Of a stretch of DNA of 64,000 bases, positions 24,301 through 36,300 are shown piece by piece. How positions within the stretch are numbered: position 1 is the stretch's first letter; every line of letters begins with the position of its first letter. This stretch comes from Paraescarpia echinospica. Taxonomy: Eukaryota > Annelida > Polychaeta > Sabellida > Siboglinidae. A program made the position numbers and the translations under genes. Under the pieces are notes generated by a model. That model was not told the origin of the DNA, did not search any database, and worked only from the letters and a program-made list of their open reading frames with translations. The DNA lies in assembly GCA_020002185.1 (NCBI GenBank), contig CM034538.1, positions 608,429 through 672,428 of the forward strand. The letters run 5' to 3'.

Positions 24301-27300
24301 CAACACCACCACCTCGTCCAACTGAACGTGGGCGATGATGGAAGGTGAAACTGGAAGGAGAAATGTCAGCAATGCATGCAGCTGTGTCATGTGGTCTGAG
24401 CCAGGTCTCGGTGACTGCAAGGATGTCTATTGTCTTGGAAGTTAATAAATCGGTAAGCGAGGCTGTTTTGTCTCGAATAGATCGAACGTTAGTGGTGGCT
24501 ACTCGAATATTGCGCCTGATAGCAGGTCCAGGATTAAGACAATCTCCTGCTAGTAGTAAAATAATTGCCAATTTAAACGTTGGCTTAGAGCGGGGGATTG
24601 GCAGTAACTTTCTATTAAAGCAGATTAAGACATGGCAAACTGTGAAGATGTGACAAGGAATGTTGTGTTCTCATGTACTGAGAAACTGTTAAAATGACAG
24701 CCGACCGTTGGGGACTAAGTGGCTTGCACAGCGTAAAATCGTGACCTCTCGAAGCAGCAGAACAGGATAAAAATAACACACAATAAAAATGCTGGTGACA
24801 TTGTCTTTCCTCGAAATGGTGAAGAATAAAATGATAATGTCTCATAAAAAGAATAAATAATTGAAAATAATAAAATATTATAAAACTGTATAATTGTACT
24901 AAAAATAATGTAAATTTCTACGTTATTAAAGAGTGGGTTGGCGATAATCAATGGCAATATTACAGGTCGTATGATTGTTCGCGCTCAGCAGGCCTGTGCA
25001 AAGTAACAAGACGTTTAAAAAGAACGTCTTGTTGAAAAAGTCAGTTAGTATATAGTTTATAAGGGGACTGCCCCTACCTTAGTATGTTGTGTACGTAAGC
25101 CTGCTAGCGCGAAAATCAAATCGACCTGTATTATCGCCCAACTAATTTAAGTACAAGATTTAACAGCGTTGGTGGTGACAATTTATAAAATGTTAGTTTA
25201 AGCAAACAGTGCAATACGTTGACACTAATTCTACACTAGTGTCACAGACAAAATTAAACGTTAAATTGCAAAAATGATTTTGAATCACGCAGTCACAAAA
25301 TAAACAAGTACCACCTTACGCCACCTAGCGACCAACCCAATATCGGTCTGTAGTTCTTTAAGTCTCTCTTATTTCCTTTCTTAAAGATTTTCACCATCTT
25401 TGCGTTCTTCCATGCAGTGAGTATTTGTCTTTCTGATGAGTATTTAGTATACAGCTTAGCCAGTGTCTTTGAGATGGTATCTTCTCCTGCTTTTAATGTT
25501 TCAGTGTTTACATGGTCGTTGCCTGGTGTCTTCCCATTCTTCATATCTCTTAGCGCAGCTTCCACCTCCTATGGTCTTATCGGGTCGGTGTGAATTATGC
25601 TACTCTGTTCACTGTCATATAGCTCAGTGTAGAATTCCTCTAGATTCATTCCATGATCACATTTTAGTGTTGTATTTCTCTACCCTGCTTGTCTAGAAGT
25701 GTAATCAGTCTGTCTCAGCCTAGTGCCTGTGTTCTTCTGGCTTTCTTCAGGCTCTTTGATGCCATAATCGTTTCTCGTACGATCTCTTGTTTGTACTTCC
25801 TGGTGTCCTCCTTCGCTTTCTTTTGATGGTCTTACATATTTCTGCGTACTCTATTTGTTTTTTACGATCGCCGTTATCCACCGTTTCTTGCCTGTTGATT
25901 GCTTCGGCTACACTTGTCGCACTTAGTTGGATCATCTCAGTGATGTTTTTGCTCGATGTTGTCTGGTTCTTGTAGTGTCTCGAATCGATTTTGCAGTTCA
26001 AGTTTGAATTCGATCTTTGTTGTTCCTATTTGTGTGGTACCTACATTTGGTGGTCTCTTGTTTATCAACTTCTTCCTTTCAGCCTTGATGTCCAGTTTGA
26101 TGTTGCTCATTATCATTCTGTGGTCACTTCCGATATTGACTTTGTTGATGACAGTTACGTCATTGACCATGTCTGGCCTGTTTGTCAGGATGTACTCAAT
26201 TTCGTTCTTTGTTTCTGCATTTGGGCTTTTCCATCTTCTGCCTGCTTTCTTCTGGAACGTGGTATTCATGATTTTGTACTTTCGTGATGTTGCCCATTCT
26301 ACCAAGATGTCGCCTCTTTCGTTTCTCACATCTAGGCCAAATTTGCCTGTTGCCGTTTACGTATGCTCGTTTCCCTATTTGCACATTAAATTCTCCCATC
26401 ACGATCGTGTAGTGAGTTGGCTTTTCTAAGGTCTCATCCATGTTGTTGTAGAAGTTGTCTTTGTCTTCTGAGTATGATGTTGTTGGTGCATATACTTGTA
26501 CTATCTTCAGTTTGTAGCGCTTTGTTATGCATATAACAAGTTCTGCTACTCTTGGGCTGATGCTGTTAACCCGCACTATATTGTTTTTCCATTTCTTGTT
26601 TATGAAAAAGTCTACTCCTATTTGGCCTTTGTTCGCTGTGGAATGGTATAGTAGATGGCCGCTTTGTAAGGTAGTGAAGCATTCCTCTCTTCTGACTTCT
26701 CCGATCCCGATCACATCCCATACCAACCTGGTTTCCGTAAGTTCTTCATCCAGTTCTTGTATATGTTCATCTCTGAGTAGTTTTCTTAAGTTATATGTTG
26801 CCATCTTCAGGCTACTTACCTTCTCTCGGTTATACACTCTTTCGATGCTGCTGGGGACTGGGGGCCTTGGCTTCATTTGTACTTTGCATGCTGGTGTTGT
26901 TGGCCTACCCTTCCACGTTGGCCAGACTGGCCAGTGCAGGTTGGAAGGGGGGGGGCATGAATGAAATTGCCCAAGTTTCGACACAGCAGTTGAACCAGAA
27001 TAGAACTCGTGCAGTGGGTGGGATGGGTCTTTTATCATTTCTCTTGTCTTCTTACCTTAGTCACATATGTTTCGTATAGTTCATCCACAGTTGGTAGTAT
27101 CACCCCAATGGTTTTACTGGCTGACCGGATAACGCAATTGAGCAGCACTTTGTTCTTCACCGACAGACTTCCACCTCAGCAAACTAAACAGTAGCACTGA
27201 CTGGACAATGGATTGGTAGAACAGATGACTGACTGGACAATGGACTGGTAGAACAGATGACTGACTGGACAATGGACTGGTAGAACAGATGACTGGTTGT

Positions 27301-30300
27301 CCTACACACATTGAATGTTCTTAGCTTCCTCACAAACTAGTTCCTTTGGCAGCACTTGTTCTGGCTGCGCTTGGTGTCCAGAGTCCACTCGTGCTGGTTG
27401 GAGATTTCGATGCCTAAGTAGGAATATGAAGGAACTCTCTCTACTGCCTCTCCTTTGATGACTAGTGGAGGCGGGTTGGACTGAATGTTACGGAAGTCAA
27501 TGATCATTTCCTTCGTTTTCTTGGTGTTCAAGTGGAGACAGTTTGAATCGCACCACGAAACCAGGTTTTGAACTTCCTTCTCATAGATCAGGTGGTTATC
27601 TTCTTTTATCAAACCAAGTAGGGCCTTATCATCAGCATATTTGAAAAGATGGTCCTTGCTGATAGAGCTGTCAACTGGCCAGCAGTCACTTGTGTACACT
27701 GAGAACAGTGTTGGTGAACTCACACAGTCTTGAGGGGCGCCGCTGTTTGTAGTCATGGTAGCAGATATGTGTTATTAATATTAACCCACTGTTTCTTGTC
27801 TGTAAGAAAGTTCCAAATCCACTTGCGCAGAGATGGATTCACAAGCATGGCTCTCAGTTTCTGGAGTAGTATATGTGGCCCAATGGAGTTGAAGGCAGTG
27901 GAAAAGTCCAAGAAGAGAATGCGGGCTGAGGTTTTGGGTGTGTCCAGGTATTTCTGAGCAAGTGTGAGAAAGGCACCTTCAGTACTCCTGTTCTGGCTGT
28001 AGGCAAACTGATGAGCATCTTGAAAGTGTGATGTTTCCATGGAGATGCCAGGGAGGAGTCGTTCCAGACATATCATCACTAAGGAGGTATGGGCCACTGG
28101 ACGATAGTCATTGATCTGGGATGGATGAGGCTTCTTAGGGATGGGAATGATGCAGGATGATTCCCAGAGGCAGGGCACAGTGTGTGTGTCTAACGACTGC
28201 TGGAGGAGATTGTGGATGGGCCAGTTCTCTATCACACTCCCTCAGAGTTCTACCACTAATCTTGTCAGGACCCGGGACTTTCTTTGGGTTGATTTTTGTC
28301 AGTTCTTTTCTTCTTCTTCCTCTAGAATGATTGGATTCCCCTTTTCACTGCTGACAAGTTCTGCTTCTAGATAATGCTCTTGGGAGAAATCAGCAGTTTC
28401 AAACCGACTAAAGAAGGTATTAATTTCTATTTCCTACATGGTTTCATTTTCTACACAGATTCTTTTTTCCTCTCCTTGTAGCCAGTTATCATTTGCATCT
28501 CATGCCACATTTGTTTAGAGTTTCCTGAGGCAAATTGATTTTTTAGTTTCATCCTGACTTGATCTTTCTTCTGCTCAGTTGTTGCTTTAACTTTTCTTTC
28601 CACGTCTTTCCACTGTCATTCAGTTCCATTCTTTCAGATGTTTTACTTCTGACGCCTTCTTCATGTCAGAGTCCACCAACGGCTTGTTGTTTGGAAAACA
28701 TTTAATTTGTTTCACTGGTACACACATACCTTCCCAGAAAGCAATGTATCCGCTGATTACATCTGTAGCTTCATTAATATTTGCACTTGTATCTAGAAAA
28801 ACATTCCAGTCCGTGCAGTCCATACAGGCTTTCAACATGTCTACAGATTCGGCATCCCATTTCTTTACCTGAATACGTTTCGCCTTCTCACGTCTTAGTT
28901 TTTGTCGATACAAGGGAAGCAACTGCAGCATGGAGTGATCTGAGTTGCCAAGAGGTAACAATCTTCTCGTGCGGTATGCTTCCAACACATTACAGTAGCA
29001 GAGATCAAGATTTGTCTTTCCTTGTGGGGACATTCACAAATTGATGAAAGTCAGGAAGAGATGCGTTGAACTTGCTCTCAATAAAGTCACCCGTGATAAT
29101 TATCGGCACATCTGGGGAGTTATTCTCAAGTTCATGAATGTGATCTGTCAGTACACTACATCACTGTCTACATTTGTTTTTGGGTGACAGTACACGATAC
29201 ACAGGTAGATCTTTTGGGTGACAGTACACCATACACATATAGATCTTTTGGGTGACAGTACACCATACACAGGTAGATCTTTTGGGTGACAGTACACCGT
29301 ACACAGGTAGATCTTTTGGGTTACAGTACACCGTACACAGGTAGATCTTTTGGATGACAGTACACCATACACAGGTAGATCTTTTGGGTGACAGTGCACC
29401 ATACACAGGTAGATCTTTTGGATGACAGTACACCATACACAGGTAGATCTTTTGGGTGACAGTACACCATACACAGGTAGATCTTTTGGATGACTACACC
29501 ATACACAGGTAGATCTTTTGGGTGACTGTACACCATACACAGATAGATCTTTTGGGTGACAGTACACCATACACAGGTAGATCTTTTGGGTCACAGTACA
29601 CAGTACACAGGTAGATCTTTTGGATGACAGTACACCATACACAGGTAGATCTTTTGGGTGACACTGCACCATACACAGGTAGATCTTTTGGATGACAGTA
29701 CACCATACACAGGTAGATCTTTTGGGTGACAGTACACCATACACAGGTAGATCTTTTGGGTGACAGTACACCATACACAGGTAGATCTTTTGGGTGACAG
29801 TACACGATACACAGGTAGATCTTTTGGGTGACAGTATACCATACACAGATAGATCTTTTGGGTGACAGTACACCATACACAGGTAGATCTTTTGGGTGAC
29901 AGTACATCATACACAGGTAGATCTTTTGGATGACAGTACACCATACACAGGTAGATCTTTTGGGTGACAGTGCACCATACACAGGTAGATCTTTTGGGTG
30001 ACAGTACACCGTACACAGGTAGATCTTTTGGGTGACAGTACACCGTACACAGGTAGATCTTTTGGATGACAGTACACCATACACAGGTAGATCTTTTGGG
30101 TGACAGTGCACCTTACACAGGTAGATCTTTTGGGTGACAGTACACCATACACAGGTAGATCTTTTGGGTGACAGTACACGATACACAGGTAGATCTTTTG
30201 GGTGACAGTACACCATACACAGGTAGATCTTTTGGTGACAGTACACCATACACAGGTAGATCTTTTGGGTGACAGTACACCATACACAGGTAGATCTTTT

Positions 30301-33300
30301 GGGTGACAGTACACCATACACAGGTAGATCTTTTGGGTGACAGTACACCATACACAGGTAGATCTTTTGGATGACAGTGCACCATACACAGGTAGATCTT
30401 TTGGATGACAGTGCACCATACACAGGTAGATCTTTTGGGTGACAGTACACCATACACAGGTAGATCTTTTGGATGACAGTGCACCATACACAGGTAGATC
30501 TTTTGGGTGACAGTGCACCATACACAGGTAGATCTTTTGGGTGACAGTACACCATACACAAGTAGATCTTTTGGGTGATAGTACACCATACACAGGTAGA
30601 TCTTTAGGGTGACAGTACACCATACACAGGTAGATCTTTTGGGTGACAGTACACCATACACAGGTAGATCTTTTGGATGACAGTGCACCATACACAGGTA
30701 GATCTTTGCGAACTCTCGTGGAAGGTAAAACGGGCATACACTGACAGTAAAGAATTCAATGTATGGTAAACATACCTTGGCTCTTGCGGTAGCGTTGTTA
30801 CACCACCGTTCATTGATGAGGAAACACCTCCACCGTTCCTCTTTCCAGATTCTAAAGTCCGGTCTCCTCGGACACATGTGAATCCAGGTAGACTGATTTC
30901 TGGGTCCGTCGCTTTTTCATCGAGCCATGTTTCACTCAAGCCTATCACGGCGCTTTCTCTGTACTCATTATTAAAACGAATGCATGCATCGAGCTCGTCC
31001 ATCTTGTTTCGCACAGACTGCATTTCCCATCACCATTACCGGAAGTGGTGTTCTGAATTTCATTTTCCGTGACCTTCCTCGCATGTCTCATTTTCTGCCT
31101 CTTTTCCTTCTCTTCAGTACATCAGGTGACACAAATGACCTGTCTGAGAGAGTGGGCAACAGCACATAGAACTAGTCATATAGTAATGTCCTAGATGTTA
31201 AGATTTGTAGCAAATGACCTGTCTGAGAGAGTGGGCAACAGCACATAGAACTAGTCATCTAGTAGTGTCCCAGATGTTAAGATTTGTAGCAAATGATCTG
31301 TCTGAGAGAGTGGGCAACAGCACATAGAACTAGTCATATAGTAGTGTCCCAGATGTTAAGATTTGTAGCAAATGACCTGTCTGAGAGAGTGGGCAACAGC
31401 ACATAAAACTAGTCATGTAGTAGTGTCCCAGATGTTAAGATTTGTAGCAAATGACCTGTCTGAGAGAGTGGACAACAGCACATAGAACTAGTCATATAGT
31501 AATGTCCTAGATGTTAAGATTTGTAGCAAATGATCTGTCTGAGAGAGTGGGCGACAGCACATAGAACTAGTCATATAGTAGTGTCCCAGATGTTAAGATT
31601 TGTAGCAAATGACCTGTCTGAGAGAGTGGGCAACATCACATAGAACTAGTCATGTAGTAGTGTCCCAGATGTTAAGATTTGTAGTAAATGACCTGTCTGA
31701 GAGAGTGGGCAACATCACATAGAACTAGTCATGTATTAGCGTCCCAGATGTTAAGATTTGTAGCAAATGACCTGTCTGAGAGAGTGGGCAATAGCACATA
31801 GAACTAGTCATGTAGTAGTGTCCCAGATGTTAAGATTTGTAGCAAATGACCTGTCTGAGAAACTGGGCAACAGCACGTAGAACTAGTCATGTAGTAGTGT
31901 CCCAGATGTTAAGATTTGTAGCAAATGACCTGTCTGAGAGAGTGGGCAACATCATATAGAACTAGTCATGTAGTAGTGTCCCAGATGTTAAGATTTGTAG
32001 TAAATGACATGTCTGAGAGAGTGGGCAATAGCACATAGAACTAGTCATGCAGTAGTGTCCCAGATGTTAAGATTTGTAGCAAATGACCTGTCTGAGAGAG
32101 TGGGCAACATCACATAGAACTAGTCATGTAGTAGTGTCCCAGATGTTAAGATTTGTAGCAAATGACCTGTCTGAGAGAGTGGGCAACAGCACATAGAACT
32201 AGTCATGTAGTAGTGTCCCAGATGTTAAGATTTGTAGCAAATGACCTGTCTGAGAGAGTGGGCAACAGCACATAGAACTAGTCATGTAGTAGTGTCCCAG
32301 GTGTTAAGATTTGTAGCAAATGACCTGTCTGAGAGAGTGGGCAACATCATATAGAACTAGTCATGTAGTAGTGTCCCAGATGTTAAGATTTGTAGTAAAT
32401 GACCTGTCTGAGAGAGTGGGCAATAGAACTAGTCATGTAGTAGTGTCCCAGATTTTAAGATTTGTAGCAAATGACCTGTCTGAGAGAGTGGGCAACAGCA
32501 CATAGAACTAGTCATGTAGTAGTGTCCCAGATGTTAAGATTTGTAGCAAATGACCTGTCTGAGAGAGTGGGCAACAGCACATAGAACTAGTCATGTAGTA
32601 GTGTCCCAGATTTTTAGATTTGTAGCAAATGACCTATCTGAGAGAGTGGGCAATAGCACATAGAACTAGTCATGTAGTAGTGTCCCAGATGTTAATATTT
32701 GTAGCAAATGACCTGTCTGAGAGAGTGGGCAACATCACATAGAACTAGTCATGTAGTAGTGTCCCAGATGTTAAGATTTGTAGTAAATGACCTGTCTGAG
32801 AGAGTGGGCAATAGCACATAGAACTAGTCATGTAGTAGTGTCCCAGATTTTAAGATGTGTAGCAAATGACCTGTCTGAGAGAGTGGGCAACAGCACATAG
32901 AACTAGTCATGTAGTAGTGTCCCAGATGTTAAGATTTGTAGCAAATGACCTGTCTGAGAGAGTGGGCAACAGCACATAGAACTAGTCATGTAGTAGTGTC
33001 CCAGATTTTAAGATTTGTAGCAAATGACCTGTCTGAGAGAGTGGGCAATAGCACATAGAACTAGTCATGTAGTAGTGTCCCAGATTTTAAGATTTGTAGC
33101 AAATGACCTGTCTGAGAGAGTGGGCAACATCATATAGAACTAGTCATGTAGTAGTGTCCCAGATGTTAAGATTTGTAGTAAATGACCTGTCTGAGAGAGT
33201 GGGCAATAGCACATAGAACTAGTCATGTAGTAGTGTCCCAGATTTTAAGATTTGTAGCAAATGACCTGTCTGAGAGAGTGGGCAACAGCACATAGAACTA

Positions 33301-36300
33301 GTCATGTAGTAGTGTCCCAGATGTTACGATTTGTAGCAAATGACCTGTCTGAGACAGTGGGCAACAGCACATAGAACTAGTCATGTAGTAGTGTCCCAGA
33401 TGTTAAGATTTGTAGTAAATGACCTGTCTGAGAGAGTGGGCAACAGCACATAGAACTAGTCATGTAGTAGTGTCCCAGATGTTACGATTTGTAGCAAATG
33501 ACCTGTCTGAGAGAGTGGGCAACAGCACATAGAACTAGTCATGTAGTTGTGTCCCAGATGTTAAGATTTGTAGTAAATGATCTGTCTGACAGAGTGGGCA
33601 ATAGCACATAGAACTAGTCATGTAGTAGTGTCCCAGATGTTAAGATTTGTAGTAAATGATCTGTCTGAGAGAGTGGGCAACAGCACATAGAACTAGTCAT
33701 GTAGTAGTGTCCCAGATGTTAAGATTTGTAGTAAATGACCTGTCTGAGAGTGGGCAATAGAACTAGTCATGTAGTAGTGTCCCAGATGTTACGATTTGTA
33801 GCAAATGACCTGTCTGAGAGAGTGGGCAATAGCACATAGAACTAGTCATGTAGTAGTGTCCCAGATATTAATATTTGTAGTAAATGGCCTGTCTGAGAGA
33901 GTGGGCAACAGCACATAGAACTATTGATGTAGTAGTGTCCCAGATGTTAAGATTTGTAGTAAATGGCCTGTCTGAGAGTGGGCAACAGCACATAGAACTA
34001 GTCATGTAGTAGTGTCCCAGATGTTAAGATTTGTAGTAAATGACCTGTCTGAGAGAGTGGGCAATAGAACTAGTCATGTATTAGTGTCCCAGATATTACG
34101 ATTTGTAGCAAATGACCTGTCTGAGAGAGTGGGCAACAGCACATAGAACTAGTCATGTAGTAGTGTCCCAGATGTTGCGATTTGTAGCAAATGACCTGAC
34201 TGAGAGAGTGGGCAACAGCACATAGAACTAGTCATGTAGTAGTGTCCCAGATGTTAAGATTTGTAGTAAATGACCTGTCTGAGAGAGTGGGCAACAGCAC
34301 ATAGAACTAGTCATGTAGTAGTGTCCCAGATGTTAAGATTTGTAGCAAATGACCTGTCTGAGAGAGTGGGCAACAGCACTTAGAACTAGTCATGTAGTAG
34401 TGTCCCAGATGTTAAGATTTGTAGCAAATGACCTGTCTGAGAGAGTGGGCAACAGCACATAGAACTAGTCATGTAGTAGTGTCCCAGATGTTACGATTTG
34501 TAGCAAATGACCTGTCTGAGAGAGTGGGCAACAGCACATAGAACTAGTCATGTAGTAGTGTCCCAGATGTTGCGATTTGTAGCAAATGACCTGTCTGAGA
34601 GAGTGGGCAACAGCACATAGAACTAGTCATGTAGTAGTGTCCCAGATGTTAAGATTTGTAGTAAATGACCTGTCTGAGAGACTAGGCAACATCACATAGA
34701 ATTAGTCATGTAGTAGTGTCCCAGCTATTAATATTTGTAGTAAATGGCCTGTCTGAGAGAGTGGGCAACAGCACATAGAACTAGTCATGTAGTAGTGTCC
34801 CAGATGTTAAGATTTGTAGTAAATGACCTGTCTGAGAGAGTGGGCAACAGCACATAGAACTAGTCATGTAGTAGTGTCCCAGATGTTACGATTTGTAGCA
34901 AATGACCTGTCTGAGAGAGTGGGCAACAGCACATAGAACTAGTCATGTAGTAGTGTCCCAGATGTTAAGATTTGTAGTAAATGATCTGTCTGACAGAGTG
35001 GGCAATAGCACATAGAACTAGTCATGTAGTAGTGTCCCAGATGTTAAGATTTGTAGTAAATGATCTGTCTGAGAGAGTGGGCAACAGCACATAGAACTAG
35101 TCATGTGGTGCGTCCCGGTGATGTTAAGATTTGTAGCAAATGACCTGTCTGAGAGAGTGGGCAACAGCACATAGAACTAGTCATGTAGTAGTGTCCCAGA
35201 TGTTAAGATTTGTAGCAAATGATCTGTCTGAGAGAGTGGGCAACAGCACATAGAACTAGTCATATAGTAGTGTCCCAGATGTTACGATTTGTAGCAAATG
35301 ACCTGTCTGAGAGAGTGGGCAACAGCACATAGAACTAGTCATGTAGTAGTGTCCCAGATGTTAAGATTTGTAGCAAATGACCTGTCTGAGAGAGTGGGCA
35401 ACAGCACATAGAACTAGTCATGTAGTAGTGTCCCAGATGTTAAGATTTGTAGTAAATGACCTGTCTGAGAGAGTGGGCAACAGCACATAGAACTAGTCAT
35501 GTAGTAGTGTCCCAGATGTTAAGATTTGTAGCAAATGACCTGTCTGAGAGAGTGGGCAACAGCACATAGAACTAGTCATGTAGTAGTGTCCCAGATGTTA
35601 AGATTTGTAGTAAATGACCTGTCTGAGAGAGTGGGCAACAGCACATAGAACTAGTCATGTAGTAGTGTCCCAGATGTTAAGATTTGTAGCAAATGACCTG
35701 TCTGAGAGAGTGGGCAACAGCACATAGAACTAGTCATGTAGTAGTGTCCCAGATGTTAAGATTTGTAGCAAATGACCTGTCTGAGAGAGTGGGCAACAGC
35801 ACATAGAACTAGTCATGTAGTAGTGTCCCAGATGTTAAGATTTGTAGCAAATGACCTGTCTGAGAGAGTGGGCAACAGCACATAGAACTAGTCATGTAGT
35901 AGTGTCCCAGATGTTACGATTTGTAGCAAATGACCTGTCTGAGAGAGTGGGCAACAGCACATAGAACTAGTCATGTAGTAGTGTCCCAGATGTTACGATT
36001 TGTAGCAAATGACCTGTCTGAGAGAGTGGGCAACAGCACATAGAACTAGTCATGTAGTAGTGTCCCAGATTTGTAATAAATGACATGTCTGACAGAATGT
36101 ATTCTTTGTGTAACAGAACATAGAACTGAATTGACAGTAGCTCCAGCAGCTGTCTGATGACATGATGTGTTCCAGAGTTGAGCAGTCTGACGGCCTCCCA
36201 ACTGATGGAGAAGGTGCGCGGCCTACAGACCCTCGCCTACCAGCTTGGCTGGGAGGAAGGTAAAGGTCCTTCCCGTCTCCTTTGGTTCATCCCTTTGCTC

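Larger units (their letters stand above)
18072..25339 (-). mobile_element. LINE B (CR1/L2/Crack group), split by nested LINE E
   Basis: Minus-strand LINE inserted into RTE element D. Excluding nested element E (18529-21992) and one target copy it is about 3.8 kb. 5' UTR about 25339-24572. ORF2 holds an endonuclease (ATTNVRSIRDKT, AVTETWL, GDFNLHLD, LSDHHTV) and a reverse transcriptase ([61 protein letters not shown]). The 3' end runs LHWLPVQYR to 18280 and an ATT tail. Lesions visible: a frameshift near 22770 and an in-frame TGA at 22468-22470. Confidence 0.92.
26966..31125 (-). mobile_element. LINE C (Rex1/CR1-like), carrying two internal minisatellites
   Basis: Minus-strand element. Endonuclease start SVRNKMDELDACIRFNNEYR, ESAVIGLSETWLDEK, SGKRNGGGV; NERWCNN; FYLPREF; then the 34-bp array in the middle of the endonuclease; then PVIITGDF-like sequence, SPQGKTNLDLCYCNV and GNSDHSMLQLLP. 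RT part: PVAHTSLVMICLERLLPG, FAYSQNRSTEGAFLTLAQKY, ARILFLDFSTAFNSIGPHIL, NSGAPQDCVSSPTLFSVYTS, KYADDKALLGLI, LHLNTKKTKEMIIDFRN and YLGIEISN. C-terminal part SHLFYQSIVQS (triplicated) and SHPLHEFYSGST. Frames broken in several places. Confidence 0.85.

Noticed and set aside
29148..30877. ORFs with VYCHPKDLPVYGVLSPKRST-like repeats that look like a repeat protein
   Set aside because: All three minus-strand frames are open over the 34-bp array; the peptide is an amplified LINE endonuclease segment.
31126..36075. CRISPR-like array
   Set aside because: Whole 79-bp units are repeated without unique spacers, in a eukaryotic intron, with no cas genes.
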